NCBI RefSeq assembly: GCF_000181495.1
Contig: NZ_ABCF01000001.1
Location: 496,001-560,000 of the forward strand
Source of the DNA: Bacillus sp. SG-1
GTDB lineage: Bacteria; Bacillota; Bacilli; Bacillales; Bacillaceae_B
Direction of reading: 5' to 3'
DNA length: 64,000 nucleotides
In this document: in pieces, positions 18,171-26,522 of the stretch
Numbering within the stretch: the stretch's first letter is position 1
Layout of the letters: each line of letters starts with the position of its first letter
Translations under genes and position numbers: made by a program
The notes under the pieces: generated by a model
The model's input: the letters and a program-made list of their open reading frames with translations, nothing else
The model's database searches: none
What the model was told of the DNA's origin: nothing

Positions 18171-18992
18171 GTGTTTATCTCGCCAATGTTGTTACACAAA
18201 GTGGAAGAGCCATTCGATTCAGCCGACTACATTACGGAATTGAAACTTGATGGCATCCGATTATTATATACGAAAGATTTACTTGGCAAGGTCCGGCTAT
18301 ATACCAGACATAACAACGAAGTTACAAACCGGTTTCCTGAGCTCGTCAGTTGGGGGACTAGTATACAGCCTGGCACGGTATTAGATGGTGAGTTGATTGT
18401 GACTGACACGAAAGGCAAGCCGGATTTCGAACGGACAATGGCTCGTTTTATGAGCGGTAAGGACAAATCGCCTGTCAGCTATGTAGCTTTTGATGTACTG
18501 CAATGGGCTGGCAGCCGAACCACTCAATTACCATTGCTTGATCGGAAGGAATTGCTGGCAGATATTATTGCAGAAGATGATGCGACGGTATCTAAGGTGA
18601 AATTTGTCGAGGGGTCCGGACCTGCTTACTATGAAGCCGTTTGTCAGCAAGCGCTTGAGGGAATTGTGCTGAAACGAAAAGAGTCTTTATATGAAGTCGG
18701 TAAGCGAAGTCACTCGTGGTTGAAGGTCATTAATTATCAGTTCGCCGATGTGCTCGTGACTGGTTTTCGCAAGTCTAAGTTCGGCTGGCTGCTTGCTGAT
18801 GAAGCCGGGAACCCACAGGGAATGATGGAACTAGGGGTACCGGTGAAGGAAAGAGCAAAAGTATGTGGTAGTAAGATTAAGGAAGAGCGAGAAGATTACG
18901 TTTATATAGAGCCGATTAAATGTCGGGTGAAATACCGAAATATAACTAGTGGTGGGCTGCTCCGTCTGCCAAGTTTTGTGAGCTGGCTGTAA
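18171..18992 (+). CDS. ATP-dependent DNA ligase (short, phage/LigB type)
   Basis: A 273-residue protein with the adenylylation motif ELKLDGIR (motif I, Lys about 25), LDGELIV (motif III region), EGIVLKRK (motif IV) and SWLKVIN (motif V). A C-terminal OB-fold follows. It is shorter than the LigD ligase domain with its partners and resembles phage-borne enzymes such as those of SPbeta-like prophages. It seals nicks using ATP. It starts with GTG after AGGTGATG. With the DnaD/DnaB pair at 11-13 kb it points to mobile-element replication genes in this region. Confidence 0.88.
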   Translation: MFISPMLLHKVEEPFDSADYITELKLDGIRLLYTKDLLGKVRLYTRHNNEVTNRFPELVSWGTSIQPGTVLDGELIVTDTKGKPDFERTMARFMSGKDKSPVSYVAFDVLQWAGSRTTQLPLLDRKELLADIIAEDDATVSKVKFVEGSGPAYYEAVCQQALEGIVLKRKESLYEVGKRSHSWLKVINYQFADVLVTGFRKSKFGWLLADEAGNPQGMMELGVPVKERAKVCGSKIKEEREDYVYIEPIKCRVKYRNITSGGLLRLPSFVSWL

Positions 18993-19088
18993 TGGCTGGC
19001 TTTTTTATTTTTGTTAGAATGCTTGATAGGCGCTTTAAGTGTTAATGCCAGGGACTTTTCTGCCTACTCAATGGTATTATACATCCCG

Positions 19089-19172
19089 CTGCCGGTCACT
19101 TTCGTCTTTTCATCGTGCAACGGGGGTTTCTCGTCTGCAGAACTTGCGGCTTACGAGCAGCCTGTTAACGCC
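19089..19172 (-). pseudogene. Decayed copy of the 13.6-14.8 kb lipoprotein's N-terminal region
   Basis: On the minus strand the reading LTGCS-stop-AASSADEKPP, continuing to HDEKTKV, mirrors LTGCSQTASSADQEPQ and HEKSKL of the intact lipoprotein. CAA has become TAA. At nucleotide level the shared blocks include GTCTGCAGAACTTGC and GTTAAC. The rest of the gene is absent. It is followed by the copy of the hairpin that also lies near the intact gene. Confidence 0.65.
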
Positions 19173-19242
19173 AGTCAGCCAGTGAGCCGGTGCACTCAGA
19201 TTGAAGACGGGACGCAGAATTCTTGTTTCTTCCATAGGAAAA

Positions 19243-19271
19243 GAGGACGAAATCAATTGGATTTCGTCCTC
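19243..19271. terminator. Intrinsic terminator, duplicate of the 15 kb hairpin
   Basis: GAGGACGAAATC pairs perfectly over 12 bp with GATTTCGTCCTC around a 5-nt loop; CTTTTCC follows on the minus strand. It lies 70 nt past the end of the minus-strand DUF6612-like lipoprotein and probably terminates it. Confidence 0.75.
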
Positions 19272-19343
19272 TATTTAGCAGGGTGTCAACTTTATCATTT
19301 TATCTAACTCTTATCTGCTTTTCGGTCTTGAAGGCTGCCTCAA

Positions 19344-20216
19344 TTACTGCCCAAAAGGCGATTCCATCTCAACCGCTGATTCAGTGACTTCTGCAGGAAC
19401 CTCGATTGCCTGGATTTCATTGAACTTTGAGAACTCGCTCTTCATGGTTTGATCCATTGTGAGAGTTTCTCCGTTTTGCTTCATTTCAATATTTTGCTGC
19501 AGTTCCATTTTAACGGTGTTGAAACTTTCTTTATCAATCCACATTTTTAGTTCCATATTTGCGATAGAGATGTCTTCCATCATACCGTCAAAAGAAGCTT
19601 GGAGTTTTTCGTTCATCATTCCCATTCCTTCTTCAAGGATCTCATCTGCTTGGGCTCCTTCCAGAGAGAGATGGAGAATAAATGTATCATCATCTTGTTT
19701 GAAGGTGAATTGATCCAGGTAAGGCTGAAATTGCTTTAGTTGATTTTCTGGAAGAGAAGATTCCTGCAGGGCGCTGTCCTTCATCAAGTCTGCCATTTCA
19801 TTGGGGAGTTTCGTCCATTCGTTCTGCATGTTGTCTTTTAGATAAATCTCTTCTTCTGTTAAATACATTTCAACTTGGGCCACAGGTATTTCATTGCCTT
19901 CCATTTCATCCATTTGCATGTTCACAGTCGAAGTCTGGTACATGGTCATCGGTTCCATGACTAGATCGGTGGAAGAGGTGGTGCTCATGTTCATTGATCC
20001 TTCTTCATTCGCCTCATCATGTGTGACTTGGTTGATCTCCATATCCATATGTACGCTGGATAATTCAGAGTCTGCTTGTACAGTATTCTTAAAAACCTGT
20101 TCCAGTGTCAAATCACTTTTATTTTTTACATCAGCTTCCGGTGAGGCGGTTGTTGAACAGGCACCCAGAGATAGAGCGAGTGCGGCGGCTGTCATGACTT
20201 TCCAGATTCTTTTCAT
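19344..20216 (-). CDS. DUF6612-like lipoprotein
   Basis: About 290 residues. The true start is the ATG at 20216 with AAGGAGTGG upstream, giving a normal lipoprotein signal (KRIWKVMTAAALALSLGAC). The mature part is Met/Glu-rich with repeated beta-hairpin patterns, such as EMYLTEEEIYLKDN, EWTKLP, LKMWIDKESFNTVKM and LTMDQTMKSEFSKFN. That is the LolA/LppX-like fold of DUF6612 proteins. It is anchored outside the membrane; ligand unknown. Monocistronic, with a terminator at 19243-19271. Confidence 0.75.
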   Translation of the reverse strand: MKRIWKVMTAAALALSLGACSTTASPEADVKNKSDLTLEQVFKNTVQADSELSSVHMDMEINQVTHDEANEEGSMNMSTTSSTDLVMEPMTMYQTSTVNMQMDEMEGNEIPVAQVEMYLTEEEIYLKDNMQNEWTKLPNEMADLMKDSALQESSLPENQLKQFQPYLDQFTFKQDDDTFILHLSLEGAQADEILEEGMGMMNEKLQASFDGMMEDISIANMELKMWIDKESFNTVKMELQQNIEMKQNGETLTMDQTMKSEFSKFNEIQAIEVPAEVTESAVEMESPFGQ

Positions 20217-20452
20217 TTTTCCACTCCTTTGTTTGCTTATAGTATATGTACGATTGCCATTACCAGAAAGTTTCAATTTCTATGAAGAAATGTACATAAG
20301 TTTTAAAGAAGATTAAGAGTTTTTGAGGCAGGTACCGAGAAAAGAGGGGAATGACACAGTAAAAATGTGCTTCAGGGGGGGAACGTATTATAGGCGTTGA
20401 GAAGGGGGCGGTGTGCGAGAAAATAAAGGGGGAGCATTCCCCCAAAGATTCA

Positions 20453-20731
20453 TTATGTACGTGATTTTACGTCCTCTTTATATAAAGGAAAAACATCTTC
20501 TTCTATTTCTTTTAGAAGTTGGCTGGGAGTCACATTAAGTCCGGCGGCAACTTTAAAAACAGTATGGTGAGACATCCCAGCCTTGCCCAGTTCTATATTA
20601 TTTAGATGGTTATGATGAAAACCTGAGCGGTGTGCAAGCTCTTCCTGCGAAAGTCCTTTGTATTTTCGATGAGCCCTGATTACTTTTCCGAAACTTTGTT
20701 TGAGAAGTTCCTCTAGTTTGATAGTTATCAC
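20453..20731 (-). CDS. XRE-family regulator next to comK
   Basis: A Cro/C1-type HTH with the signature GLSQEELAHRSGFHHNHLNNIELGK. The open frame extends to a GTG at 20773, but that start has no ribosome site and would overlap the ACACAGTCTATAG motif. GTG at 20731 is a reasonable alternative (about 92 residues). It is immediately downstream of comK on the same strand, with its own promoter-like region. The same motif precedes comK, so this regulator may bind both. A role in competence control is inferred from context. Confidence 0.7.
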   Translation of the reverse strand: MITIKLEELLKQSFGKVIRAHRKYKGLSQEELAHRSGFHHNHLNNIELGKAGMSHHTVFKVAAGLNVTPSQLLKEIEEDVFPLYKEDVKSRT

Positions 20732-20769
20732 CCTTTTTTCTTCATTATTAAAGTGATAGAAAAAAGGTG

Positions 20770-20786
20770 ACACAGTCTATAGTGTG
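20770..20786. promoter_or_regulatory. Shared 13-bp motif upstream of the XRE gene
   Basis: ACACAGTCTATAG followed by TGTG makes an imperfect dyad (CACA..TGTG). The identical 13 bp recur at 21472-21484 upstream of comK. On the minus strand the core reads CTATAGACTGTGT. It could be an operator for the XRE protein or a recognition element for the neighbouring sigma factor. Confidence 0.5.
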
Positions 20787-20871
20787 TAAAAAGGTAGTTA
20801 TTGGTAAAATGTTGTTTTTTTTTGAACTTTTTTTAAAAAATTTCTTGGCTGCTGCGTTATTTACCTATCAT

Positions 20872-21354
20872 TTACACTCCAACACTGTCCGTGTAATACA
20901 TCATTGAGAAGTAAGCAGTCCGCTGTAGTTGTTTCTTAATGACAGCGGGGGATTCACTCATGTAAACCGTTCTGCCGTTTTTTAATGTGACAAGAGAAGA
21001 TATGGCTTTATCAGCTGTATTTGCTTTAGATATGGATTTGATATGAGCAGGAAACAGCCAGATACATTCAAAGGCTTCAGGGGAAAGAGACGGGAATGCA
21101 AAGATGTTATGTTTCGGAATGATGGGGATCGGCACTTTCCGTTGATAGCCTGTATAATGCTTCACAGCTTCCCGTCGGCCTTCATAGCTGGAATATCCTT
21201 TCAAGCAGGCTTTCTTAATGATGCTCAGGGGTGGCTTGGTTACATAGAAGATGTTGTCCGTTTCGATGACTTTTGTGAGGTAGTCGGGGTGTTTTACGGG
21301 AATCAATGCTGCTGTTTTTTTGGATATGGTGTAGCTCGATACAATTTCTTTCAT
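20872..21354 (-). CDS. comK: ComK-type competence transcription factor
   Basis: A 160-residue protein with the ComK signature order: IFYVTKPPLSIIKKACLKG, GSSYEGRR-like SSYEGRREAVKHYTG, RKVPIPIIP, FAFPSLSP and then CIWLFPAHI. ComK binds AAAA-N5-TTTT boxes and activates DNA-uptake genes. The C-terminus ends about 30 residues earlier than B. subtilis ComK, as in shorter ComK paralogues of other Bacillaceae. It starts with ATG after GAGGAG. The upstream region carries the 13-bp motif shared with the XRE gene. A sigma factor lies 200 nt upstream on the same strand. Confidence 0.85.
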   Translation of the reverse strand: MKEIVSSYTISKKTAALIPVKHPDYLTKVIETDNIFYVTKPPLSIIKKACLKGYSSYEGRREAVKHYTGYQRKVPIPIIPKHNIFAFPSLSPEAFECIWLFPAHIKSISKANTADKAISSLVTLKNGRTVYMSESPAVIKKQLQRTAYFSMMYYTDSVGV

Positions 21355-21471
21355 GTAACACGCTCCTCTAATAGATTGACAGTACAGCGGGAGGGAAATT
21401 ACACATTCCTCAAGCGGACTGTCGTTTCAATTTCTTTACTAGTTTATTATTATGGATATAATTGGCAATAA

Positions 21472-21488
21472 ACACAGTCTATAGAGTG
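21472..21488. promoter_or_regulatory. Shared 13-bp motif upstream of comK
   Basis: ACACAGTCTATAG followed by AGTG, identical over 13 bp to 20770-20782. It lies about 118 bp before the comK start. Same orientation relative to its gene as the other copy, although the distance differs. Confidence 0.5.
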
Positions 21489-21527
21489 CATTTCTGAAAA
21501 ATCAGACAAAATTCTGGTATAAATCGA

Positions 21528-21552
21528 CAAAAACCTCTCTTAGGCAGAGAGG
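21528..21552 (-). terminator. Intrinsic terminator of the sigma-factor gene
   Basis: On the minus strand CCTCTCT-GCCTA-AGAGAGG is followed by TTTTTG, 18 nt after the sigma gene's stop. It separates the sigma gene from comK transcription. Confidence 0.8.
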
Positions 21553-21569
21553 CTTCGTGTTCATTCGGT

Positions 21570-22046
21570 CTATTTCCGTATTAAGAGTTTGCTTTTGGCT
21601 CCATTGCGCCATTTTTTCACAGCAGAGACGGATACCTGTTCCCGTTCGGCAATTTCACTGATTTTCATCATCCCGATAAAGGTGTACATCACCCATTTCT
21701 TCTGCGTCTCGGTTAACGGCTCAAAGTAAGTAAGCAAGGTTTCGCCTTCAAGATAGCTCTCTCGGGAGTCGTCAGAAACCACCTCCCAAAAGTTTTCTTC
21801 AGGGTAAATAAAGGACTCCTGCCACTTCACTTTAAGTTTCAGTTCATCCAGCAGCCTTCCACGGATCGTCGAGTAAGCGTAGCCCGTGAAGTTGCCTTTC
21901 TCTTCATCATACTTCTCCCAAGCCTCCCAAAGGGCCGTCATCCCGATGTGATAGTATTCGTCTTTCTCCTTGTATATCTGAAGGGTATTGATGATCTTAT
22001 GAATCATTGGCTCATACTGGGCAAGCACCTCATTAAACTCTTTCAA
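21570..22046 (-). CDS. Sigma-70 family RNA polymerase sigma factor (competence-associated type)
   Basis: About 158 residues with a region 2 (YYHIGMTALWEAWEKYDEEKGNFTGYAYSTIRGRLLDEL) and a region 4 HTH near the C-terminus (ISEIAEREQVSVSAVKKWRNGAKSKL). It is a short, alternative sigma similar in size to Staphylococcus SigH-like proteins. The frame extends to a GTG at 22073, but TTG at 22046 has GGAAGG at the right distance and is preferred. It lies directly upstream of comK and an XRE gene on the same strand, which suggests it helps switch on competence genes. Confidence 0.78.
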   Translation of the reverse strand: MKEFNEVLAQYEPMIHKIINTLQIYKEKDEYYHIGMTALWEAWEKYDEEKGNFTGYAYSTIRGRLLDELKLKVKWQESFIYPEENFWEVVSDDSRESYLEGETLLTYFEPLTETQKKWVMYTFIGMMKISEIAEREQVSVSAVKKWRNGAKSKLLIRK

Positions 22047-22609
22047 TCTGCTATCCTTCCAAAAGGCGCGCACTTTTCATGTATTCCCGGGTGAGTTCAG
22101 CATAAGGGAGGGGGTGTGTTTAGGACAAAGAGGCTTGGAGAGGCTATGTTGCAGGGTACGGCGACTTTCTCTAGGGGAAACTGGTGGTTATTAGGCAGTT
22201 AGGGGAAGTTTTGTATCATTTTTTGTTGTTGTTTTTTAAAAAGTTTAAATAGAAGGCGTCTTATGATGAAAAAGCGCGTGTTTCTTTGAGAGGAATCACA
22301 CCTTGCTGGCAAAAGGAGTCTAAAGTTTGACAGGAGTTATATAGATAACTTGATGTGCAAAAATAATAGGAAAGGACTTTGCAGAATTACTTGTATATAC
22401 AAATCTTTCTTCCTTTACATTTTGTTTTAGCGTAAAATATAAATTAGGTAGTTTATACAAATATTTGAAAACCAAAAACGACAAATGCTTAAATAAAAGA
22501 AAAGTTCAGCTTTAAAAAGGCAATATATCGATTCTCCATCAAGCCTTTAATCATCCAGACAATCGAAATTGTTTTTCACCATAGAATCATTTGTCATAGG
22601 AGAGAGTAA
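22047..22609. other. Intergenic region between divergent sigma and GGDEF-EAL genes
   Basis: About 560 bp that hold the two divergent promoter regions. I found no supported reading frame, hairpin of terminator type or recognisable riboswitch. The right half is very AT-rich. Confidence 0.4.
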
Positions 22610-24730
22610 ATGTTAACAGATAATAAGGAGCAGAATTCTCGTCAATTCTTTAGTCAGCTAGGGACCTTACTTGAAAAGGATCATCCCCAATCGGATTTTG
22701 CCCGGTCTATGTTTGAAAGTTTAATAGAGAAAGCGCCTATTGGTGTTTATATACTGGAGGAAGGGTCTGTTTCATACATTAATAACTATTATTCGGACCT
22801 ATTGGGATATACAAGAGAAGAATTCACTCAAGGACTCGTTTCCCTGCAACAAATCATTCATCCGGAAGATTACCCAACGGTTCAAGCTAGAATTGAAGGC
22901 AGGAATCAAGGGAACAAGAAGGTAGAGAGATATCGTGTACGAAACATTAATAAACAAGGGAAGTTAATATACACAGAAATTCAAAGCTACATGGAGATCA
23001 TATGCGATAAACGGGTGCTCTTCGGCAGTGTGATAGATATAACAGAACAAATCGAAGCTCAACAAATGCTGGAAGAGAGCAATGAAAAATATAAATCCCT
23101 CTTTGAAAGCAGCCCAGATGCCATGTATTCTATGGATGAAAATGGGATCTTAATTGATGTTAATCCGGCGGGTGAACAGCTTATAGGGTATTCAACCAAG
23201 GAAATGAAGGGAATGCCTTTCATGCCCCTTGTTGCATCAGAAGATTTACCTGAAGCTATTAAACATTTTGAAAGTGCTAAGGTTGGAGAACCGAGCAGTG
23301 CAGAGTTGGTACTTATTCGAAAGGATAGTCAAAAGATTCATGTAGAGGCCACGCATTATCCTATGAAGGTAAATGGAGAAATTGTGGGTACTTATGGAAC
23401 AGCCAGGGATATTACGAAAAAGAAGTTATATGATGAGAAAATGAGGGAACTCGCTTTTTATGACCCGCTGACTAGATTGCCAAACCGTAAGTTATTTGAA
23501 GATCGGTTAGGGCAAATCATTAAGCTTGCAAAAATTGAAGAGAAATTATTTTCTGTTATTTTCCTTGATTTGGATCGGTTTAAGTTTATAAATGATTCGA
23601 TGGGTCATCATATCGGAGATGAATTTTTAAAGTTGGTGGCCGACAGACTGAAACAATCCATTAGGAGTACAGATACGTTAAGCCGGTTAGCCGGGGATGA
23701 ATTCACCATTTTACTGCCTGATATTACTGAGGAAGACGTCATTAGTATAGCGGAACGAATCAACCAAAGTTTAGCTGAACCCTTTCAGGTGTCTGGCCAT
23801 TGGTTAAGTGTTTCAGCAAGTATTGGAATTGCATTCAGCACGGGAAAAAATGTTGGAGTTTCAGAAATTATCCATCGCGCAGATACTGCAATGTACCAAA
23901 CTAAGAAATTCAGGCGAAGTCAATATACGATATATTCCGATGAAATGGAAGTGGACACTTCATATAACTTAATAATTGAAAGGGATTTACCCCTTGCAGT
24001 TATTAACAATGAGTTGGAATTGTATTATCAGCCAATTATGAACTTGGAAAGTGAAAAAGTGATTGCGATGGAAGCACTGATACGTTGGCACCACCCTGAG
24101 CTTGGAATGGTTGCCCCGAATGATTTTATCCGTGTGGCAGAGGAGTGCGGGCAAATTATCCCGATTGGGAACTGGGTTTTGGAAACAGCCTGCATACAAA
24201 ATAAGAAGTGGCAGGATTCCGGAAAGCCTCCATTTAAAGTGGCGGTCAATGTTTCTACTAAACAACTCCAGCAATATGACTTTGTTGACAGCGTAAAGAA
24301 AGTATTGGCGAAATCAGGGCTGGAGGCTAAATGGCTTGAACTTGAAGTAACTGAGAGTATTTTACTCGATGATGTGGAAGAAATTAAAGAAAGTTTAACA
24401 AGACTGAGAGGAATTGGCGTATCGATTTCCATAGACGATTTTGGTACAGGCTATACTTCTTTAAGTTATCTCCGTCAATATCCTTTTGACACAGTAAAAA
24501 TCGATAAAAGCTTTATTGATGACATTAGCCGTGATTTACATGGGAAAAGGATTACCTCTGCAATAATCTCTCTGGCACACAGCTTAAATATGAATGTCGT
24601 TGCAGAAGGTATTGAAGGTGAAACAGAGCTAATATTTTTGAAGAGAGAGAAGTGTGACGCAGGGCAGGGTTATTATTTTAGTAAGCCGATTCCTGTACAT
24701 TTACTTCCTGATGATTTGTTGATTAGATAG
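22610..24730 (+). CDS. PAS-PAS-GGDEF-EAL cyclic-di-GMP turnover protein
   Basis: A 706-residue cytosolic protein with PAS domains at about 35-150 and 160-275. The GGDEF domain follows (about 280-445) with AGDEF at the active site and an RSTD inhibitory I-site five residues before it. The EAL domain (about 455-700) carries EALIRW, NVS, EVTES, DDFGTGY, KIDKSF and AEGIE, the full phosphodiesterase set. Both activities are therefore possible, but AGDEF versus GGDEF and the intact EAL favour a regulated phosphodiesterase. The ATG follows AGGAGAG. Single gene with its own terminator. Confidence 0.92.
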   Translation: MLTDNKEQNSRQFFSQLGTLLEKDHPQSDFARSMFESLIEKAPIGVYILEEGSVSYINNYYSDLLGYTREEFTQGLVSLQQIIHPEDYPTVQARIEGRNQGNKKVERYRVRNINKQGKLIYTEIQSYMEIICDKRVLFGSVIDITEQIEAQQMLEESNEKYKSLFESSPDAMYSMDENGILIDVNPAGEQLIGYSTKEMKGMPFMPLVASEDLPEAIKHFESAKVGEPSSAELVLIRKDSQKIHVEATHYPMKVNGEIVGTYGTARDITKKKLYDEKMRELAFYDPLTRLPNRKLFEDRLGQIIKLAKIEEKLFSVIFLDLDRFKFINDSMGHHIGDEFLKLVADRLKQSIRSTDTLSRLAGDEFTILLPDITEEDVISIAERINQSLAEPFQVSGHWLSVSASIGIAFSTGKNVGVSEIIHRADTAMYQTKKFRRSQYTIYSDEMEVDTSYNLIIERDLPLAVINNELELYYQPIMNLESEKVIAMEALIRWHHPELGMVAPNDFIRVAEECGQIIPIGNWVLETACIQNKKWQDSGKPPFKVAVNVSTKQLQQYDFVDSVKKVLAKSGLEAKWLELEVTESILLDDVEEIKESLTRLRGIGVSISIDDFGTGYTSLSYLRQYPFDTVKIDKSFIDDISRDLHGKRITSAIISLAHSLNMNVVAEGIEGETELIFLKREKCDAGQGYYFSKPIPVHLLPDDLLIR

Positions 24731-24799
24731 AAGTTCTCTTTAGCTTTTACTCTTTTTATTACTGTTCTATTTACGGGCGGAACTTTTTTTTCTAGTCTT

Positions 24800-24824
24800 A
24801 AGGGGTGCTTCGGCAGCCCTTTTT
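24800..24824 (+). terminator. Intrinsic terminator
   Basis: AGGGGTGC-TTCG-GCAGCCCT hairpin with a stable UUCG loop followed by TTTTT, 70 nt after the GGDEF-EAL gene. Confidence 0.85.
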
Positions 24825-25030
24825 CTTGTTTAAGTCAATGATAATGAGGCTGCCTACCTTGGAGACAGAAAATTGCCGCCTCCAATTTTGATTGATTTAA
24901 ATGGGGGAGTTAGCCTTATTCCGGTTGAACTTTAAGATTATATATCCGAAACTTATAAGTAGTTGAATCGTCTATTACTATAAGGAGAGTTTAAGTAGAA
25001 AAAGAGGTATATAGAGTAGGGAGTGGAACT

Positions 25031-25594
25031 TTGAAAAACGAAAAAACGAAAAAGCAATACTTTGAGAAATACTTACCTATCCTTATAGTGGTGGGAGGAT
25101 TGTTTCTCTACCATCAATGGGATGAGGCCAGAACAAAAATTGAAGTTTATGAACTACGGCAGGAATCTCAAATAGATAACCAACTGAGGGAACTGCAGTC
25201 TGTTTTTTACAGCATAGAAGAAACACTGAATACATATGAATTTCCGATTGAGGATGAGAAAAGAATTTATTATCAAGATGCCCTTGATAACGACATCCAG
25301 CGCCTTCATCACCTCGGCAATACCATCCAACACCTGAATGAGTTTACAGACTTCCTCATGATTAATGAGAATTATTTTTCCAGAATTGAAAAGGTACTGA
25401 AAGGGTTGAAAGGTTTCCAGTATACGGAGACTGAAAAACACATCGCTATCCAGGCTCTTTCTGATTCTCGAAGAGAATTATATTCTCTTATGGATATCCG
25501 GGAGTTTTCTGTAGAGGATAAAGCTGACAGGGAAGAAGTGTTGAATTTGCTTGATGAATTTATTGATAGACTGGCGGTTTTGGAGAGGTATTAA
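25031..25594 (+). CDS. Single-pass membrane protein with coiled-coil-like domain
   Basis: A 187-residue protein that starts with TTG behind GGAGTGG. One transmembrane segment at about 15-27 (YLPILIVVGGLFLY) follows a Lys-rich N-terminus, so the long helical remainder probably faces outside. That part is rich in Leu/Glu/Gln heptads from about 35 to 110. I do not recognise a family. Monocistronic, with a strong terminator. Function unknown. Confidence 0.65.
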   Translation: MKNEKTKKQYFEKYLPILIVVGGLFLYHQWDEARTKIEVYELRQESQIDNQLRELQSVFYSIEETLNTYEFPIEDEKRIYYQDALDNDIQRLHHLGNTIQHLNEFTDFLMINENYFSRIEKVLKGLKGFQYTETEKHIAIQALSDSRRELYSLMDIREFSVEDKADREEVLNLLDEFIDRLAVLERY

Positions 25595-25627
25595 TCTCAT
25601 ACCCTTCTGAGGGAGATTAATAAAACT

Positions 25628-25658
25628 GGTCAGCGGCTCCGAGCCGCTGACTATTTTT
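25628..25658 (+). terminator. Intrinsic terminator
   Basis: GGTCAGCGGCTC pairs with GAGCCGCTGAC, then TATTTTTATT. It lies between the convergent membrane-protein and HAD genes and may serve both. Confidence 0.85.
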
Positions 25659-25679
25659 ATTAGAGAATAAGTCTATCCC

Positions 25680-26249
25680 TTATTTTTTAATAGGGAATAT
25701 ATTAAAGAACTCGGAGTAGTTATCTAAACGATAGTCGGCTATTTCACAATCACTTTGAAAGATACAGGTCTCTATTCCTAATTCCTTTGCCGGCATTAAG
25801 TCGAGCTCTCTGTCACCGATGGCTAAATCAATATTATGTTTGTCATGCAGGTATTGATATGACGCAGAGTGCGGTTTGCGGGGGAAACCGTCGTCAATCG
25901 TCACGATATCATCAAAGTACTTTTCCCATCCATAGTGCTTTAAGATCAGCATAACGCCGGCTCTGTCCTTGTGGGTCATAATGACATTTTTGTCAGCTGA
26001 CTTAAGAACATCTTCTACATGTTGGAATGGCGGCATATCTTGCGGCATCAGTTCGCTTCTTAGTGTTTTCATTTTCTCTTGTTGATCAGAAGAAACATTG
26101 TAGTGATCCAGTGCGTGCGGGTATGTCACTTTTAACTTATCGTAAATTTCCTGCTCATCCTGTGTACCTCCCAAGACCTGCGAGAAGACTTTGGTGTAAG
26201 CGGGGTATGTATCAAATAACGTACCATCGAAGTCCCATAGTATATTCAT
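25680..26249 (-). CDS. HAD-superfamily phosphatase (subfamily IA type)
   Basis: About 189 residues from the ATG at 26249 (AGAGGATG upstream); the frame runs 17 codons further but without a site. All four HAD motifs are visible: DFDGTLFDT, IMTHKDR (motif II Thr), RKPHS (motif III Lys) and GDRELDLMPAKELGI (motif IV). The cap is a small helical insertion. Such enzymes dephosphorylate small metabolites such as phosphoglycolate or nucleotides; substrate undetermined. It is divergent from trpB. Confidence 0.85.
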   Translation of the reverse strand: MNILWDFDGTLFDTYPAYTKVFSQVLGGTQDEQEIYDKLKVTYPHALDHYNVSSDQQEKMKTLRSELMPQDMPPFQHVEDVLKSADKNVIMTHKDRAGVMLILKHYGWEKYFDDIVTIDDGFPRKPHSASYQYLHDKHNIDLAIGDRELDLMPAKELGIETCIFQSDCEIADYRLDNYSEFFNIFPIKK

Positions 26250-26522
26250 CGTATCATCCTCTTTAATTTCTTTCTTCATCACTACTTTAACAAAGTGCAT
26301 AATGGAATGAAAACTCTAAGAAACCATTTCGTGATCTGGCTCTTGGTGACATATATTTTCTGAGACTGTCCCAGCCTAGACTGTCTTGCCATACGGGGGT
26401 CCTTTAATTCTTGACGCCAAAAGAATAAACTGAATAATAAGACAAAATCCTTGATTTCCTTTCAAAATCATGAAAATATAGACTATGAGTATTCAAGTTT
26501 TTTAGAGGAGCTGAGTTTAGAG

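Noticed and set aside
19011-19307. 98-codon plus-strand frame
   Set aside because: It runs antisense through the lipoprotein remnant and the terminator hairpin; no ribosome site.
22047-22609. c-di-GMP riboswitch before the GGDEF-EAL gene
   Set aside because: The conserved GEMM core sequence was not found in this leader.
26300-26522. T-box leader before trpB
   Set aside because: No T-box sequence or specifier hairpin and terminator arrangement is visible.
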